Origin: Mycolicibacterium aurum
GTDB lineage: Bacteria; Actinomycetota; Actinomycetes; Mycobacteriales; Mycobacteriaceae
Direction: 5' to 3'
Assembly: GCA_900078775.1 (NCBI GenBank)
Contig: LT549889.1
Location: 2,480,001 to 2,544,000 of the forward strand
DNA length: 64,000 bases
The stretch's first letter is position 1. Each line of letters opens with the position of its first letter. A program made the position numbers and the translations under genes. Below the pieces are notes generated by a model. That model was not told the DNA's origin and searched no databases. It saw only the letters and a list, made by a program, of their open reading frames with translations. Below are positions 53,347-62,508 of this stretch, piece after piece.

Positions 53347-55036
53347 TCATGTGGACGCAAAGGAAGTTGTGGTCATTAAGAACACGAGCTGGAGCCGCAG
53401 CCTGGCCGGGCAGTTCCTGGCGTTTCAGCTGATGGTGGTCGCCATCGTGCTGATCGCGGTGGCGGCCGTGTCGGTGGCGCAGTCCACCAGTGAGTTCCGC
53501 GAGGTCCGTGGCCTGCGGATGATCGCGGTGGCGGAGAACATGGCGTCCACGCCGATCGTCCGGGACCGTTACGCCGATCCGTTCGCCGAACGGTTCCTGG
53601 CGCCGGAGGTCGACCGGGCGGTGGCGCTGTCGGGCGCCACGCTGGCCGAGATACTCGGCCCGGACGGCACCGTGCGGGTTTCCTCGGACCCGTCCCGCAT
53701 CGGTGCGCAGACCGATCTGGGACCCAGCCGCGCCGACGAGGGCCGGGCCTGGTTCGGCGACGCCGAGGTGGACGGCATCCACAGCCTGATCGGTCAGGTG
53801 CCGATCCTGTCCACCGATGGTGACGTGCTGGCGGTGGCCTCGGTCAGCGAGGGGTACCCATCACTGTGGCAGTCCCTGGCCGGTGCCGGGGAACGCCTGG
53901 TGGTGTACCTGGGCCTGGGTGCTCTGCTCGGCATGGTGGCCTCCTGGTTGCTGTCCCGGCGCATCAAGCGGCACACCCGCGGGCTGGAGGTCACCGAGAT
54001 CGCCGGGCTGGCCGATCACCGGGAAGCGTTGTTACACAGCATTCGTGAGGGAGTGGTGGCGGTGAACCCGGACGGGGTTATCACGGTGCTCAACGACAGC
54101 GCCCAGGATCTGCTCGGCATCGGCGACGACGCGGTGGGCCGGCGCGCCGACCGGGTCGGCCTGGAGCCGGCGGTGGTGGATTTCCTGTTGTCCCAGACCA
54201 ACAGCGCACAGGCCGCGGATGAGAACGCCGCTGATGAGAACGACGTCGTGATCGCCACCCGCAGCCGGGTTCTGGCGCTGAACCGGCGCGCGGCCAGCAG
54301 CCAGGGCGAGCGCATCGGTACGGTGACCACGATGCGTGACAGCACCGAACTCGCGGCCCTGCAGGCCCAGTTGTCCTCGCACCGCAGCGTCACCGACACC
54401 CTGCGGGCGCAGACCCACGAGTTCGCCAATCAGCTGCACACCATCTCCGGGCTGGTGCAACTCGGCGAGTTCGACGCGGTGCACGAACTGGTGGGCACGC
54501 TGACCCGCCGCCGGGCCGAGATCAACGATGCTGTCACACAACGCGTTTCCGATCCCGCGGTGGCCGCACTGCTGATCGCCAAGACCTCGCTGGCCGCGGA
54601 GAGCGGGGTGACGCTGGCCCTGGACGAGCAGAGCCGGCTGCGCGCCCTGCCGCCGGCCCTGGCCACCGATGTGATCACCGTGCTGGGCAATCTGATCGAC
54701 AATGCCGTGGACGCCTCGGTCGGATCGGCCCCGGCCCGGGTGACCGTCCGGATCGAGGACACCGACGGCCTGCTGATCGCGGTGACCGATTCGGGTCCCG
54801 GTGTGCCACCGGCGCTTCGGGAATCGGTGTTCGCCCGCGGCGTGACCTCCAAACCCGACGGTGCGGGTGGCCCCGCCGAGCAACGAGGGATCGGGTTGGC
54901 GCTGGTCCGGCTGGTGACGGCCCAGCACGGCGGTCACGCGCAGATCGGGGACGCACCCGGCGGCGGGGCGTCGTTCGTGGTCCGGCTCCCGGCGTCGGCC
55001 CTGACCATCGCGGCCCGGCCAGTGCCCCATGCGTGA
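53333..55036 (+). CDS. CitA/DcuS-type sensor histidine kinase for carboxylates
   Basis: 567 residues from GTG 53333; GTG 53369 with AGGAAG ahead is another possible start. Membrane helix (about 25-50), extracytoplasmic PAS/sCache domain (about 55-180), second helix (about 185-205), cytoplasmic PAS, then the HisKA-like region with H362 in QTHEFANQLHTISGLVQLG and the HATPase (N-box LGNLIDNAVDAS, DSGPGV). This is the citrate/C4-dicarboxylate sensor class. Position beside tctCBA suggests it senses the transported carboxylate. Confidence 0.9.
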   Translation: MTQVTHVDAKEVVVIKNTSWSRSLAGQFLAFQLMVVAIVLIAVAAVSVAQSTSEFREVRGLRMIAVAENMASTPIVRDRYADPFAERFLAPEVDRAVALSGATLAEILGPDGTVRVSSDPSRIGAQTDLGPSRADEGRAWFGDAEVDGIHSLIGQVPILSTDGDVLAVASVSEGYPSLWQSLAGAGERLVVYLGLGALLGMVASWLLSRRIKRHTRGLEVTEIAGLADHREALLHSIREGVVAVNPDGVITVLNDSAQDLLGIGDDAVGRRADRVGLEPAVVDFLLSQTNSAQAADENAADENDVVIATRSRVLALNRRAASSQGERIGTVTTMRDSTELAALQAQLSSHRSVTDTLRAQTHEFANQLHTISGLVQLGEFDAVHELVGTLTRRRAEINDAVTQRVSDPAVAALLIAKTSLAAESGVTLALDEQSRLRALPPALATDVITVLGNLIDNAVDASVGSAPARVTVRIEDTDGLLIAVTDSGPGVPPALRESVFARGVTSKPDGAGGPAEQRGIGLALVRLVTAQHGGHAQIGDAPGGGASFVVRLPASALTIAARPVPHA

Positions 55037-55697
55037 GGTCCTGATCGTCGACGACGACTTCATGGTGGCCGACATCCACCGCCGCTTCGTCGACCGCATC
55101 GACGGGTTCGATCCGGTCGCGGTGGCGCGAACCGGCGCCGAGGCGCTGGCCGCCGCGCGGCAGCACCGGCCGGATCTGATCCTGCTGGACGTGTACCTGC
55201 CCGATATGACCGGGCTGGAGGTACTGCACCGGCTGCGCGCCGAGGGCGATCACGTCGGCGTCATCATGATCACCGCGGCCCGGGAACTGGACACCGTCCG
55301 CGGGGCGCTGGACGGCGGCGCCGCCGACTATCTGATCAAGCCCTTCGAGTTCGCCCAGTTGCAGGCCAAACTGGCCGCCTTCGCCGCCCGGGCCGACGCG
55401 CTGGCCGCCGACGGCGGGGTCGACCAGTCGACGATCGATGCACTGTTCGGCGGCGCGGCGGCCGCGCCCGCGGCGGAGGCGCTGCCCAAGGGTCTGGGCG
55501 CCGAGACCGGCCGCCTGGTGCTGGAGGCGGTCGGCAAGGCCGAGGAGGTCTCGGCGGCCGAATGCGCGGATCTGGTCGGGATCTCCCGGGTCAGTGCCCG
55601 CCGCTACCTGGAGCACTATCTCGCGACCGGCGTGCTGGAACTGCGCCTGCAGTACGGCGCGGGCCGCCCGGAACGGCGCTACCGCCCGACCCGGTGA
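55029..55697 (+). CDS. CitB/DctR-type response regulator
   Basis: 222 residues, overlapping the kinase end by eight bases. Receiver domain with D8-D10 pocket, phospho-acceptor D54 in LILLDVYLPDMTG, and K in LIKPFEF. The C-terminal part (about 150-220; AECADLVGISRVSARRYLEHYLATG) is the CitB-type helix-turn-helix. Partner of the preceding kinase; tctCBA is the likely target. Confidence 0.92.
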   Translation: MREVLIVDDDFMVADIHRRFVDRIDGFDPVAVARTGAEALAAARQHRPDLILLDVYLPDMTGLEVLHRLRAEGDHVGVIMITAARELDTVRGALDGGAADYLIKPFEFAQLQAKLAAFAARADALAADGGVDQSTIDALFGGAAAAPAAEALPKGLGAETGRLVLEAVGKAEEVSAAECADLVGISRVSARRYLEHYLATGVLELRLQYGAGRPERRYRPTR

Positions 55698-55752
55698 CCG
55701 CGCGGACCCCATAAGCCCCGTGCCACGCACGGCGGTGTGCCAAGATCCGCGG

Positions 55753-56973
55753 GTGACCCCAACCCGGCGCGCCCTCGCGCTGCTACTGACCCTATCCGTG
55801 CTGACCGGCTGCTCGGCCAAAGCGGTCGAACCGCAGCAGCACCCGCAGGCCGACGCCGTGTCGCGGATCGTCGCGGACGCGATGGAAAGCGGCCATCTCA
55901 AGGCCGTCATCGTCCGGGTCACCGAGGACGGCCGGGAAGTGCTGACCCGGGCGTTCGGCGAATCCATGACGGGTGTGCCGGCCACCCCCGCCATGCACTT
56001 CCGCAACGGTGCGGTCGCGATCTCCTATGTCGCCACCCTGCTGCTGAAACTGGTCGAGCAGAACACAGTCCGCCTCGACGACAAGCTGTCGACCTGGCTG
56101 CCCGACACCCCGCACGCCGATCAGGTGACGCTGGGCCAGCTCGCCCAGATGACCTCCGGGTACGCGGACTACGTGATCGGCAACGGGGAGTTCCAGAAGG
56201 CCTTCTACGCCAACCCCTTCCGGCAGTGGGAACCCGAGGAGCTGCTGAGCTTCGCCACATCCAAGCCGTTGTACTACCCGCCGGGCACCAACTGGAACTA
56301 TGCCCACACCAATTACGTGCTGCTCGGGCTGGCGCTGGAGAAGGCCACCGGACGCGATATGCCCGACCTGCTCAACGACGAGGTGCTCGGACCGCTGGGA
56401 CTGACCAACACCGCCAACTCCCATACCGCCGAGATCCCGACACCCACGTTGCACGCATTCACCTCGGAGCGCCGGGAATTCTTCGGCATCCCCAGCGGGA
56501 CAGAGTTTTACGAGGAGTCCACCTACTGGAACCCGTCCTGGACGATCACCAACGGCGCCATCCAGACGACGAACATCCACGATATGGCGGCCACCGCCGC
56601 CGCGATCGGGTCCGGCACGCTGCTGTCCAGCGAGTCCTATCAGAAGATGATCGCGCCGGACCTGCGCGGAAAGACATCGGCCCAGCCGGGCTGCCCCACC
56701 TGCGCACCGCAGACCGAGTTCTACACCTACGGGATCGGCATCGTCCGCTCCGGTGGCTGGCTGCTGCAGAACCCGTTGTTCGCCGGGCAGGCGGGCGTCG
56801 CGGCGTACCTGCCCGCCAGGAAGCTTGCCGTCGCCATCGCGGTCACCTACCTGCCGGAGGCCTTCGATGACGCCGGCAACTACCCCAACGAGGCCGACAC
56901 GTTGTTCCGCATGATCGGTGTCGAACTGGCCCCCGAGGACGCTCCCCCGACACCACCGGGCTCACCCGGGTAG
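55753..56973 (+). CDS. Beta-lactamase-fold lipoprotein lacking catalytic residues
   Basis: 406 residues from GTG 55753. Lipobox VLTGC. The fold of class C beta-lactamase/D,D-peptidase-like hydrolases is clear (MHFRNG...VATLLLKLVEQ, LGQLAQMTSGYADY, PPGTNWNYAHTNYVLLGLALE). But the S-x-x-K motif reads A87-V-A-I90 (FRNGAVAIS), the Y-x-N motif reads Y183-A-H185, and the K/H-T-G region is AGQAGVAAY. So the nucleophile, general base and third motif are all altered. A binding or scaffold role rather than hydrolysis is the inference. Between a regulator gene and an amidotransferase on the same strand. Confidence 0.82.
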   Translation: MTPTRRALALLLTLSVLTGCSAKAVEPQQHPQADAVSRIVADAMESGHLKAVIVRVTEDGREVLTRAFGESMTGVPATPAMHFRNGAVAISYVATLLLKLVEQNTVRLDDKLSTWLPDTPHADQVTLGQLAQMTSGYADYVIGNGEFQKAFYANPFRQWEPEELLSFATSKPLYYPPGTNWNYAHTNYVLLGLALEKATGRDMPDLLNDEVLGPLGLTNTANSHTAEIPTPTLHAFTSERREFFGIPSGTEFYEESTYWNPSWTITNGAIQTTNIHDMAATAAAIGSGTLLSSESYQKMIAPDLRGKTSAQPGCPTCAPQTEFYTYGIGIVRSGGWLLQNPLFAGQAGVAAYLPARKLAVAIAVTYLPEAFDDAGNYPNEADTLFRMIGVELAPEDAPPTPPGSPG

Positions 56974-56982
56974 ATTTGTCCG

Positions 56983-57711
56983 GTGGCGCCGAGAGTCCTG
57001 TTCCTCTACAACGATCCGATGGCCCCCGAGGCGATGCTCGGTGAAGCCTTCACCGAGGCCGGATACGACGTCAGCACGTTCGACGTGGTCCCGGCCTCCC
57101 GCACCGCTGACCCCGCGTTCGATGTGCAGTTCCCCGACCCGGCGGCCTATGACGTCATCGTCCCGCTGGGTGCCCGCTGGGCGGTGTACGACGAAGCACT
57201 GCGCTCCACCTGGGTCGGCGCGCAGACCCGGATGATGCTGGACGCCGCGGCGGCCGGAATCCCGACGCTGGGGGTCTGCTTCGGCGGACAACTGCTGGCC
57301 CAGGCGTTCGGCGGCAGCGTGCAGCGCTCCGATGCACCCGAGATCGGTTGGTATGACCTCGAATCCACCGACCACGAACTGATCCCACCCGGACCGTGGT
57401 TCGAATGGCATTTCGACCGCTGGACCCTCCCGCCCGGAGCGACCGAGATCGCCCGTAACGCGCGAGCTTCCCAGGCCTTCGTGCTCGGCCGGGCGGTGGC
57501 CGTGCAGTTCCATCCCGAACTCGACCCCGCCCTGCTCGAACTCTGGATCGAGGACGACCTGGAGGTTCAGGAGGCCGCGCAGGTGGACCGCACCCACGAC
57601 GAACTACGTTCGGCCACTGCGGAACTGCGCGACGATGCGGCACGGCGGGTCCGGCGCCTGGTGCAGGGCTTCCTGGCCCATACCGCCCGTCAGCCGTGCC
57701 CCAGCTCGTGA
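56983..57711 (+). CDS. Class I glutamine amidotransferase domain protein
   Basis: 242 residues from GTG 56983. The triad is visible: C99 in GVCFGGQ, H177 and E179 in VQFHPELD. No synthetase domain is attached, so it either serves another enzyme or acts as a gamma-glutamyl hydrolase (GMP synthase-like GATase1 group). A TAGATT at 56971-56976, overlapping the stop of the preceding gene, ends 6 bases before the GTG and could be a leaderless -10. Its 3' end overlaps the converging gene by 22 bases. Confidence 0.85.
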   Translation: MAPRVLFLYNDPMAPEAMLGEAFTEAGYDVSTFDVVPASRTADPAFDVQFPDPAAYDVIVPLGARWAVYDEALRSTWVGAQTRMMLDAAAAGIPTLGVCFGGQLLAQAFGGSVQRSDAPEIGWYDLESTDHELIPPGPWFEWHFDRWTLPPGATEIARNARASQAFVLGRAVAVQFHPELDPALLELWIEDDLEVQEAAQVDRTHDELRSATAELRDDAARRVRRLVQGFLAHTARQPCPSS

Positions 57712-59030
57712 GCCAGCGCGGCCTCGATCTCCGGGCGGCGGAAGCTGTGCCCCAGGCCCTCTAGTCTGGCCGGCACCACCCGCTGATCAGCCTCGGCGAG
57801 TTCCTGTGCCCCTTGCGAACCCAGCAGCAGCCGCGGGCCGAAGGACGGCACCGGCAGTAGTGTCGGGCGGCGCAGCACACGGCCCAGCGCGGCGGTGTAC
57901 TCGGTGTTGCGCACCGGTTCCGGCGCGACCGCGTTCACCGGGCCGGTCAGCCGGGTGTCGTAGAGCGCCCGGTGGTAGACGTCGATCAGATCGTCCAGGC
58001 CGATCCAGGCCAGCCACTGATCGCCGCTGCCCAGCCGGCCGCCCAGACCGGCGGCGAACAGCGGCCGCAGCAACCGCAGGGTGCCGCCGCGCGCCGACTG
58101 CACGACCCCGGTCCGCACGTTGACCACCCGCAGCCCGGCGGCAGCCGCGGGTTCGGTCGCGGCCTCCCAGTCCGCCACCACGTCGGCCAGGAATCCGTCG
58201 CCGCGACCGGCGTCCTCGGTGAGCAGCGAGTCACCGCGCCGATAGCCGTAATACCCGATGGCCGAGGCGCTGACGAAGGTGCGCGGGCCACCGGATGTGC
58301 GGGCGGCGAGCTCGGCCAGTGCCCGGGTCGGCCCGATCCGGCTGTCCCGGATGGCCTCCTTGTGCGAGTCGGTGAAGCGACCGGCGATCGAGGCCCCGGC
58401 CAGATGTACCACGGCGTCCACCCCGGCCAGCAGATCAGCGGCCGGACTCCGTGGATCCCATTGCCGCTCATCGACATTCGCGGGCGCCCGGCGGACCAAC
58501 CGGATGACCCGGTGCCCGCCGGTGCTCAGGAACGCAGTCAGCGCGTCGCCGACCAGACCGGAGGCACCGGTCACCGCGACCGTCATCGGAGCCAGCGCGG
58601 CCGCCCGGTGGGCGGCCAGGTCACCGGCGACCTGGGCGTGCCGGTAGACGAACATCGGGCGCAGCGCCGCGGCCGGGATCACGGCGTCGATCCGGTCATA
58701 CAGCCGGGTGCTGTTGCCCGCCGCGGCGAACTCGTGGGTGTGCGTCCAGGTACCGATCAGCCTGGGCGGCCACGAGGTGGGGCCGTCGGTCGCCAGGGTG
58801 TCGACGAACCGGTGTGGCGGGTCGTATCCGGCCGGCTGATGCTGTGCCACCCAGCGCAGCCCGCCGGGCAGCCCGAGTACGGCGCGCCCGTCGGCCAGGT
58901 TGTCGGCTTCGGCGAGCACCGTCATCGGCTGCCAGGGCGGGACCAGCCGGCGCATCGCGCCGGGCCTGGCATGCCAGGCGAAGACCTCGTCGAGCGGGTG
59001 GTCGACGAGGCCGGTGAACTCAATACCCAT
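57690..59030 (-). CDS. TIGR01777 sugar-epimerase-like protein with SRPBCC domain
   Basis: 446 residues. An N-terminal START/SRPBCC-like domain (about 1-145; FAWHARPGAMRRLVPPWQ) is fused to an extended short-chain dehydrogenase of the TIGR01777/SulA-like group, with NAD site VTGASGLVGDAL at about 151, VVHLAGASIAGRF, and the C-terminal DUF1731 part. The fusion is typical of mycobacteria (Rv2216). The substrate is unknown. Confidence 0.88.
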   Translation of the reverse strand: MGIEFTGLVDHPLDEVFAWHARPGAMRRLVPPWQPMTVLAEADNLADGRAVLGLPGGLRWVAQHQPAGYDPPHRFVDTLATDGPTSWPPRLIGTWTHTHEFAAAGNSTRLYDRIDAVIPAAALRPMFVYRHAQVAGDLAAHRAAALAPMTVAVTGASGLVGDALTAFLSTGGHRVIRLVRRAPANVDERQWDPRSPAADLLAGVDAVVHLAGASIAGRFTDSHKEAIRDSRIGPTRALAELAARTSGGPRTFVSASAIGYYGYRRGDSLLTEDAGRGDGFLADVVADWEAATEPAAAAGLRVVNVRTGVVQSARGGTLRLLRPLFAAGLGGRLGSGDQWLAWIGLDDLIDVYHRALYDTRLTGPVNAVAPEPVRNTEYTAALGRVLRRPTLLPVPSFGPRLLLGSQGAQELAEADQRVVPARLEGLGHSFRRPEIEAALAHELGHG

Positions 59031-59101
59031 ATGCGTGATTGCTCTCCACCGCGCCGGGGTACCCCCGGGTCGGATCGTAGAAACCGGCCTGGAGATGTGC
59101 C

Positions 59102-59770
59102 ATGCCCCGATACCGCCGCGGCACTCGAAACGCCGTCTTCGAGAATCGTCGGGCCGCCGGCCGGGCGCTGGCCGCCGAGCTGTCGCCGCTGTGCGGTGAA
59201 CCCGCGTTGACCGTGCTGGGACTGGCCCGCGGCGGTGTGCCGGTGGCCTGGGAGGTGGCCGCGGCGCTACGGGCGCCGCTGGATGCGTTCCTGGTCCGCA
59301 AGCTGGGTGTGCCGGGGTGGCCGGAGCTGGCGATGGGGGCGCTGACCACCGGCGGTGCGGTGGTGCGCAACGAGGATGTGGTGCGCGCCGCGGACGTCAC
59401 CGAGGAAGAGGTGCAGCGGGTGATCGACCGGGAGAGCGCGGAGCTGGCGCGCCGGGAGGCGGTCTACCGCGGCGACCGCCCGCCCGCGCCGGTGCGCGGG
59501 CGCACCGTGATCCTGGTCGATGACGGGCTCGCCACCGGCGCCAGCATGCTGGCCGCGGTGCGGGCGGTGCGCCAGGCCGGGGCCGCCCGGGTGGTGGTCG
59601 CGGTGCCGGTCGGTGCCACGGCGGCGTGCCGCCGGATCGCCGAGGAGGCCGACGAACTGGTGTGTATCAGCGAACCGGCGGACTTCCATGCCGTCGGTCA
59701 GGCGTACGAGGACTTCACCCAGACCACCGATGCGGAAGTGTGCGCGCTGCTGGCCGAGCCGGCCGGTTGA
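59102..59770 (+). CDS. Phosphoribosyltransferase-domain protein (Rv2143-like)
   Basis: 222 residues. The PRPP-binding motif VILVDDGLATGASM is clear, with the flexible-loop region GVPGWPELAMGAL. The family's substrate is not established. Divergent from the TIGR01777 gene across 71 bases. In M. tuberculosis a homologue lies near the wag31 end of the division cluster, as here. Confidence 0.82.
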   Translation: MPRYRRGTRNAVFENRRAAGRALAAELSPLCGEPALTVLGLARGGVPVAWEVAAALRAPLDAFLVRKLGVPGWPELAMGALTTGGAVVRNEDVVRAADVTEEEVQRVIDRESAELARREAVYRGDRPPAPVRGRTVILVDDGLATGASMLAAVRAVRQAGAARVVVAVPVGATAACRRIAEEADELVCISEPADFHAVGQAYEDFTQTTDAEVCALLAEPAG

Positions 59771-59779
59771 GCCGCCCGA

Positions 59780-60253
59780 TCAATCCTTGGTCGGGGTGCC
59801 CTCGGCCGGAGCCTCGGGATCCGGTGAAATCTCCACCGCGCCACCGTCGTCGGAATCGGTGTCACCATCGGTGCCGGTGACGCCGGCGGTGTCCGCCTCG
59901 TCGGCTCCAGGTTCTCCGGCGTCGCTCACGGCCTCGGCCCCCGTCTCGGGTTCTGTCGTGTCGGTATCGGGCGTCTCGGTATGGGGCACGGCCTCGACCA
60001 CTTCGGTCACCGGTTCATCCGGGTAGTCGTGCACCTCATGCTGATCAAGCCCGTCGGCCGCACCGACGGCCCCGTCATCGCCGCCCGCGTCCGCACCGTC
60101 ACGGCGGGCACGCAGCGCATCGGCGATGAGCAACAGCACGCCGATGACGCTGGCGCCGATGCACACCCAGGCAATCAACTCGTTGCTGGTGACGACGGCG
60201 GCCACCAGGGCGGTCAGCCCGATGACGGCGAGGACGAGCGCGATGATCAGCAT
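59780..60253 (-). CDS. Two-helix membrane protein with acidic tail (Rv2144c-like)
   Basis: 157 residues. Two hydrophobic helices (about 2-22 and 28-46) are followed by a basic stop-transfer LRARRDG and a ~105-residue Asp/Glu/Thr-rich low-complexity tail. Such small proteins follow wag31 in mycobacteria. No function is known. It converges on the phosphoribosyltransferase gene and follows wag31 by 28 bases. Confidence 0.78.
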   Translation of the reverse strand: MLIIALVLAVIGLTALVAAVVTSNELIAWVCIGASVIGVLLLIADALRARRDGADAGGDDGAVGAADGLDQHEVHDYPDEPVTEVVEAVPHTETPDTDTTEPETGAEAVSDAGEPGADEADTAGVTGTDGDTDSDDGGAVEISPDPEAPAEGTPTKD

Positions 60254-60281
60254 GGATCGTATTCAGCCGAGATACGCGCCG

Positions 60282-61109
60282 TCAGTTGTTGCCGCGGTTG
60301 AACTGGTTGAAACCGCCGCCCTCGTTGCCCGCCGAGGAATCGACCGGCGCGGCGGAACCGCGCTGGCCCAGCTCTTCGAGCTGAGACTCCAGGTAGGTCT
60401 TGAGCCGGGTGCGGTACTCGCGCTCGAAGGTGCGCAGCTGTTCGAGACGACCCTCCAGCACGGTGCGCTGCTGGTTGATGGTGCCCATGATCTCGGAGTG
60501 CTTGCGCTCGGCGTCGGCCTGCAGGGCGTCGGCCTTCTCCTGCGCCTGACGCAGCTGCGTCTCGGAGCGGGTCTGGGCATCCGACAGCAGCGCGTCGGCC
60601 TTGGCGCGAGCCTCGGAGACGGTGGTCTCGGCGGTCTGCCGGGCCTCGCTGACCAGGGCATCGGCCTGGGCGCGGGCGTCGGCGAGCAGCTTGTCCGACT
60701 CCGCCTTGGCGGTGCTGGTCAGACGATCCGCGGTGTCCTGGGCCAGGCTGAGCACCTTGGCGGCCCGCAGATGCGAATCCTCGGACACCGGCGCGGCCGC
60801 GGCGGCGGGCTGCGGGGCCACGAAGGCGGGCTGAGCCGGCTCGGGCTCGGGCTCCGGCTCGGGCTGCGGCGCCTGGTACGGAGGAATGGTCTGCGTCGCC
60901 GCGACACCTCCGCCGGCGCGCGCACCGGCCAGCTCCGAATCGAGCTCGGACACCCGCTGACGCAGGTCGGCGTTTTCCTCGATGAGCCTGGTCAGCTCGT
61001 TCTCGACCAGGTCGAGGAAGGCGTCAACCTCGTCCTCGTTGTAGCCGCGCTTGCCGATCGGCGGCTTACTGAAAGCGACGTTGTGAACGTCGGCTGGAGT
61101 GAGCGGCAT
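60282..61109 (-). CDS. wag31: Cell-pole growth protein Wag31 (DivIVA)
   Basis: 275 residues. The N-terminal DivIVA membrane-binding domain ([33 protein letters not shown]) is followed by a Pro/Glu-rich linker and a long C-terminal coiled coil (about 115-250). It recruits the polar cell-wall machinery and is essential in mycobacteria. The start at ATG 61109 (MPLTPADV) has AAGGGGG ahead; an earlier in-frame codon is not conserved. The linker Thr (ATQTIP) corresponds to the region of the PknA/PknB site T73. Confidence 0.97.
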   Translation of the reverse strand: MPLTPADVHNVAFSKPPIGKRGYNEDEVDAFLDLVENELTRLIEENADLRQRVSELDSELAGARAGGGVAATQTIPPYQAPQPEPEPEPEPAQPAFVAPQPAAAAAPVSEDSHLRAAKVLSLAQDTADRLTSTAKAESDKLLADARAQADALVSEARQTAETTVSEARAKADALLSDAQTRSETQLRQAQEKADALQADAERKHSEIMGTINQQRTVLEGRLEQLRTFEREYRTRLKTYLESQLEELGQRGSAAPVDSSAGNEGGGFNQFNRGNN

Positions 61110-61149
61110 TGTCTGCCCCCTTGGAGTCTGGACCGTCAACCGGTTTCGA

Positions 61150-61155
61150 AGTGTA
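61150..61155 (-). promoter_or_regulatory. -10 box TACACT for wag31
   Basis: Minus-strand TACACT is a good TANNNT match about 40 bases before the wag31 start. The sequence further upstream (61225-61250) is AT-rich, which could aid promoter strength. Thus wag31 likely has its own promoter rather than relying on yggT. Confidence 0.5.
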
Positions 61156-61320
61156 GAGCGTCAGTAGGAAGTAACTGGCGTCCATCCTGTCACAGCAGAC
61201 TCTACGGTTGCAGAGGAGGTTGGTAATTAAGAATGAATTTCAATGTTCTCGTGACATGCGGAAACACCTCCGGAACACCGCCCGAACGGCCCTGACCACC
61301 GGTTTTTCCCGGTCAAACGG

Positions 61321-61617
61321 TCAGTTGAGCGCGCTCGCGGCGGCCCCGAATGCGAGCTGCATCCCGATGAAGGCGAGCAGCAACAGCACCATGATCGAGA
61401 GATCGAAGCGCACTGCGCCGATGGTCAGCTGCGGGATGATCCGGCGCAGCAGCTTCACCGGCGGGTCGGTGACGGTGAGGATCAGCTCCAGCACCACGAC
61501 CGTGGCGCCACGGGGCTGCCAGTCGCGGCTGAACGAGCGGATGAACTCGACGACCACCCGGGCGATGAGCAGCAGCCAGAAGACGAACAGCACAAAACCC
61601 AGGATTTGGAAGACCAT
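61321..61617 (-). CDS. YggT-family membrane protein (Rv2146c-like)
   Basis: 98 residues from ATG 61617. Two YggT helices with the hallmark TDPPVKLLRRIIPQLTIGAVRFDLSI between them. It belongs to the sepF-wag31 division neighbourhood; in other bacteria YggT affects osmotic tolerance, and in actinobacteria it is probably tied to septum proteins. The start MVFQILGF is the conserved one. Confidence 0.88.
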   Translation of the reverse strand: MVFQILGFVLFVFWLLLIARVVVEFIRSFSRDWQPRGATVVVLELILTVTDPPVKLLRRIIPQLTIGAVRFDLSIMVLLLLAFIGMQLAFGAAASALN

Positions 61618-61778
61618 CGACAACGGAGCCGACCTCACTACTGCTTGTTCAGCGGGCAGGTACCGGGCAGGTACGCGGGACATTGAGCAATCGGGGCGAA
61701 CGGGCCGACCCGGAACCTCAGCCTACCTGGCAGGCCGGAGGGGTTCGGGTGGCCCGGCACCGCTTGCCGGTCGGCCCG

Positions 61779-62444
61779 TTACTGGTAGGAGTAGAAACCG
61801 GCCTCGGCGATACGGCGACGCTCCTCGGCGCTGACGTCGATATCGGCCGGCGAGAGCAGGAAGACCTTGGTGGCCACCTTGTCGAAGGAGCCGCGCAGCG
61901 CGAACGCGAGGCCGGCGGCGAAGTCGACCAGGCGCTTGGCGTCGGCGTTGTCCATCGACACCAGGTCCATGATCACCGGGGTGCCGTCGCGGAAGCGCTC
62001 ACCGATGGTGCGGGCCTCGCTGTAGTCCTTGGGGCGCAGCGTGGTGATCTTGGCCAGCGGGCTGCCTTCCTCGAACAGTGCCGCCATCCGGCGGGGCTCC
62101 ATCGCGAGCGCGCTGGCACCGCGGGTCGGGGCGGCGAAACGCGGTGCGGGACGCTCGAACTCGGGACGCGGACCACGCAGCCGACCGTCGAAGCGGGGCT
62201 CGGCAGCGTAGCCGCCGCGGTAGGAGCCGGGCAGGTCTTCGTAGTCGCGGGCCGGGACGCGGTCGTCGAAGCCGCGCGGCTCGCGGCCGTCCAGTCTCCC
62301 GTAGCCGTCGTCCTCGAAACGCTCCTCGGCGGGACGACGCGGACCGTAACCACCACGCGGGCGTTCGTCGTCGTAGTACTCGTCGTCATAATCATCCATC
62401 GGCGCCATACCGAAGTAGGCCTTGACCTTGTGCAGAGTGCTCAT
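61779..62444 (-). CDS. sepF: Cell division protein SepF
   Basis: 221 residues. An N-terminal amphipathic helix ([15 protein letters not shown]) for membrane contact, an acidic/Arg-rich disordered linker (about 15-110), and the conserved SepF core (about 130-215; [42 protein letters not shown]). It binds the FtsZ C-terminal tail and anchors the ring, replacing FtsA/ZipA in mycobacteria. Confidence 0.95.
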   Translation of the reverse strand: MSTLHKVKAYFGMAPMDDYDDEYYDDERPRGGYGPRRPAEERFEDDGYGRLDGREPRGFDDRVPARDYEDLPGSYRGGYAAEPRFDGRLRGPRPEFERPAPRFAAPTRGASALAMEPRRMAALFEEGSPLAKITTLRPKDYSEARTIGERFRDGTPVIMDLVSMDNADAKRLVDFAAGLAFALRGSFDKVATKVFLLSPADIDVSAEERRRIAEAGFYSYQ

Positions 62445-62508
62445 CGCCTGCCCCTTTAACGACTTGTGACTGTGTTGTCTGTGATGAAGATGTGACTGGA
62501 GTGACTAC

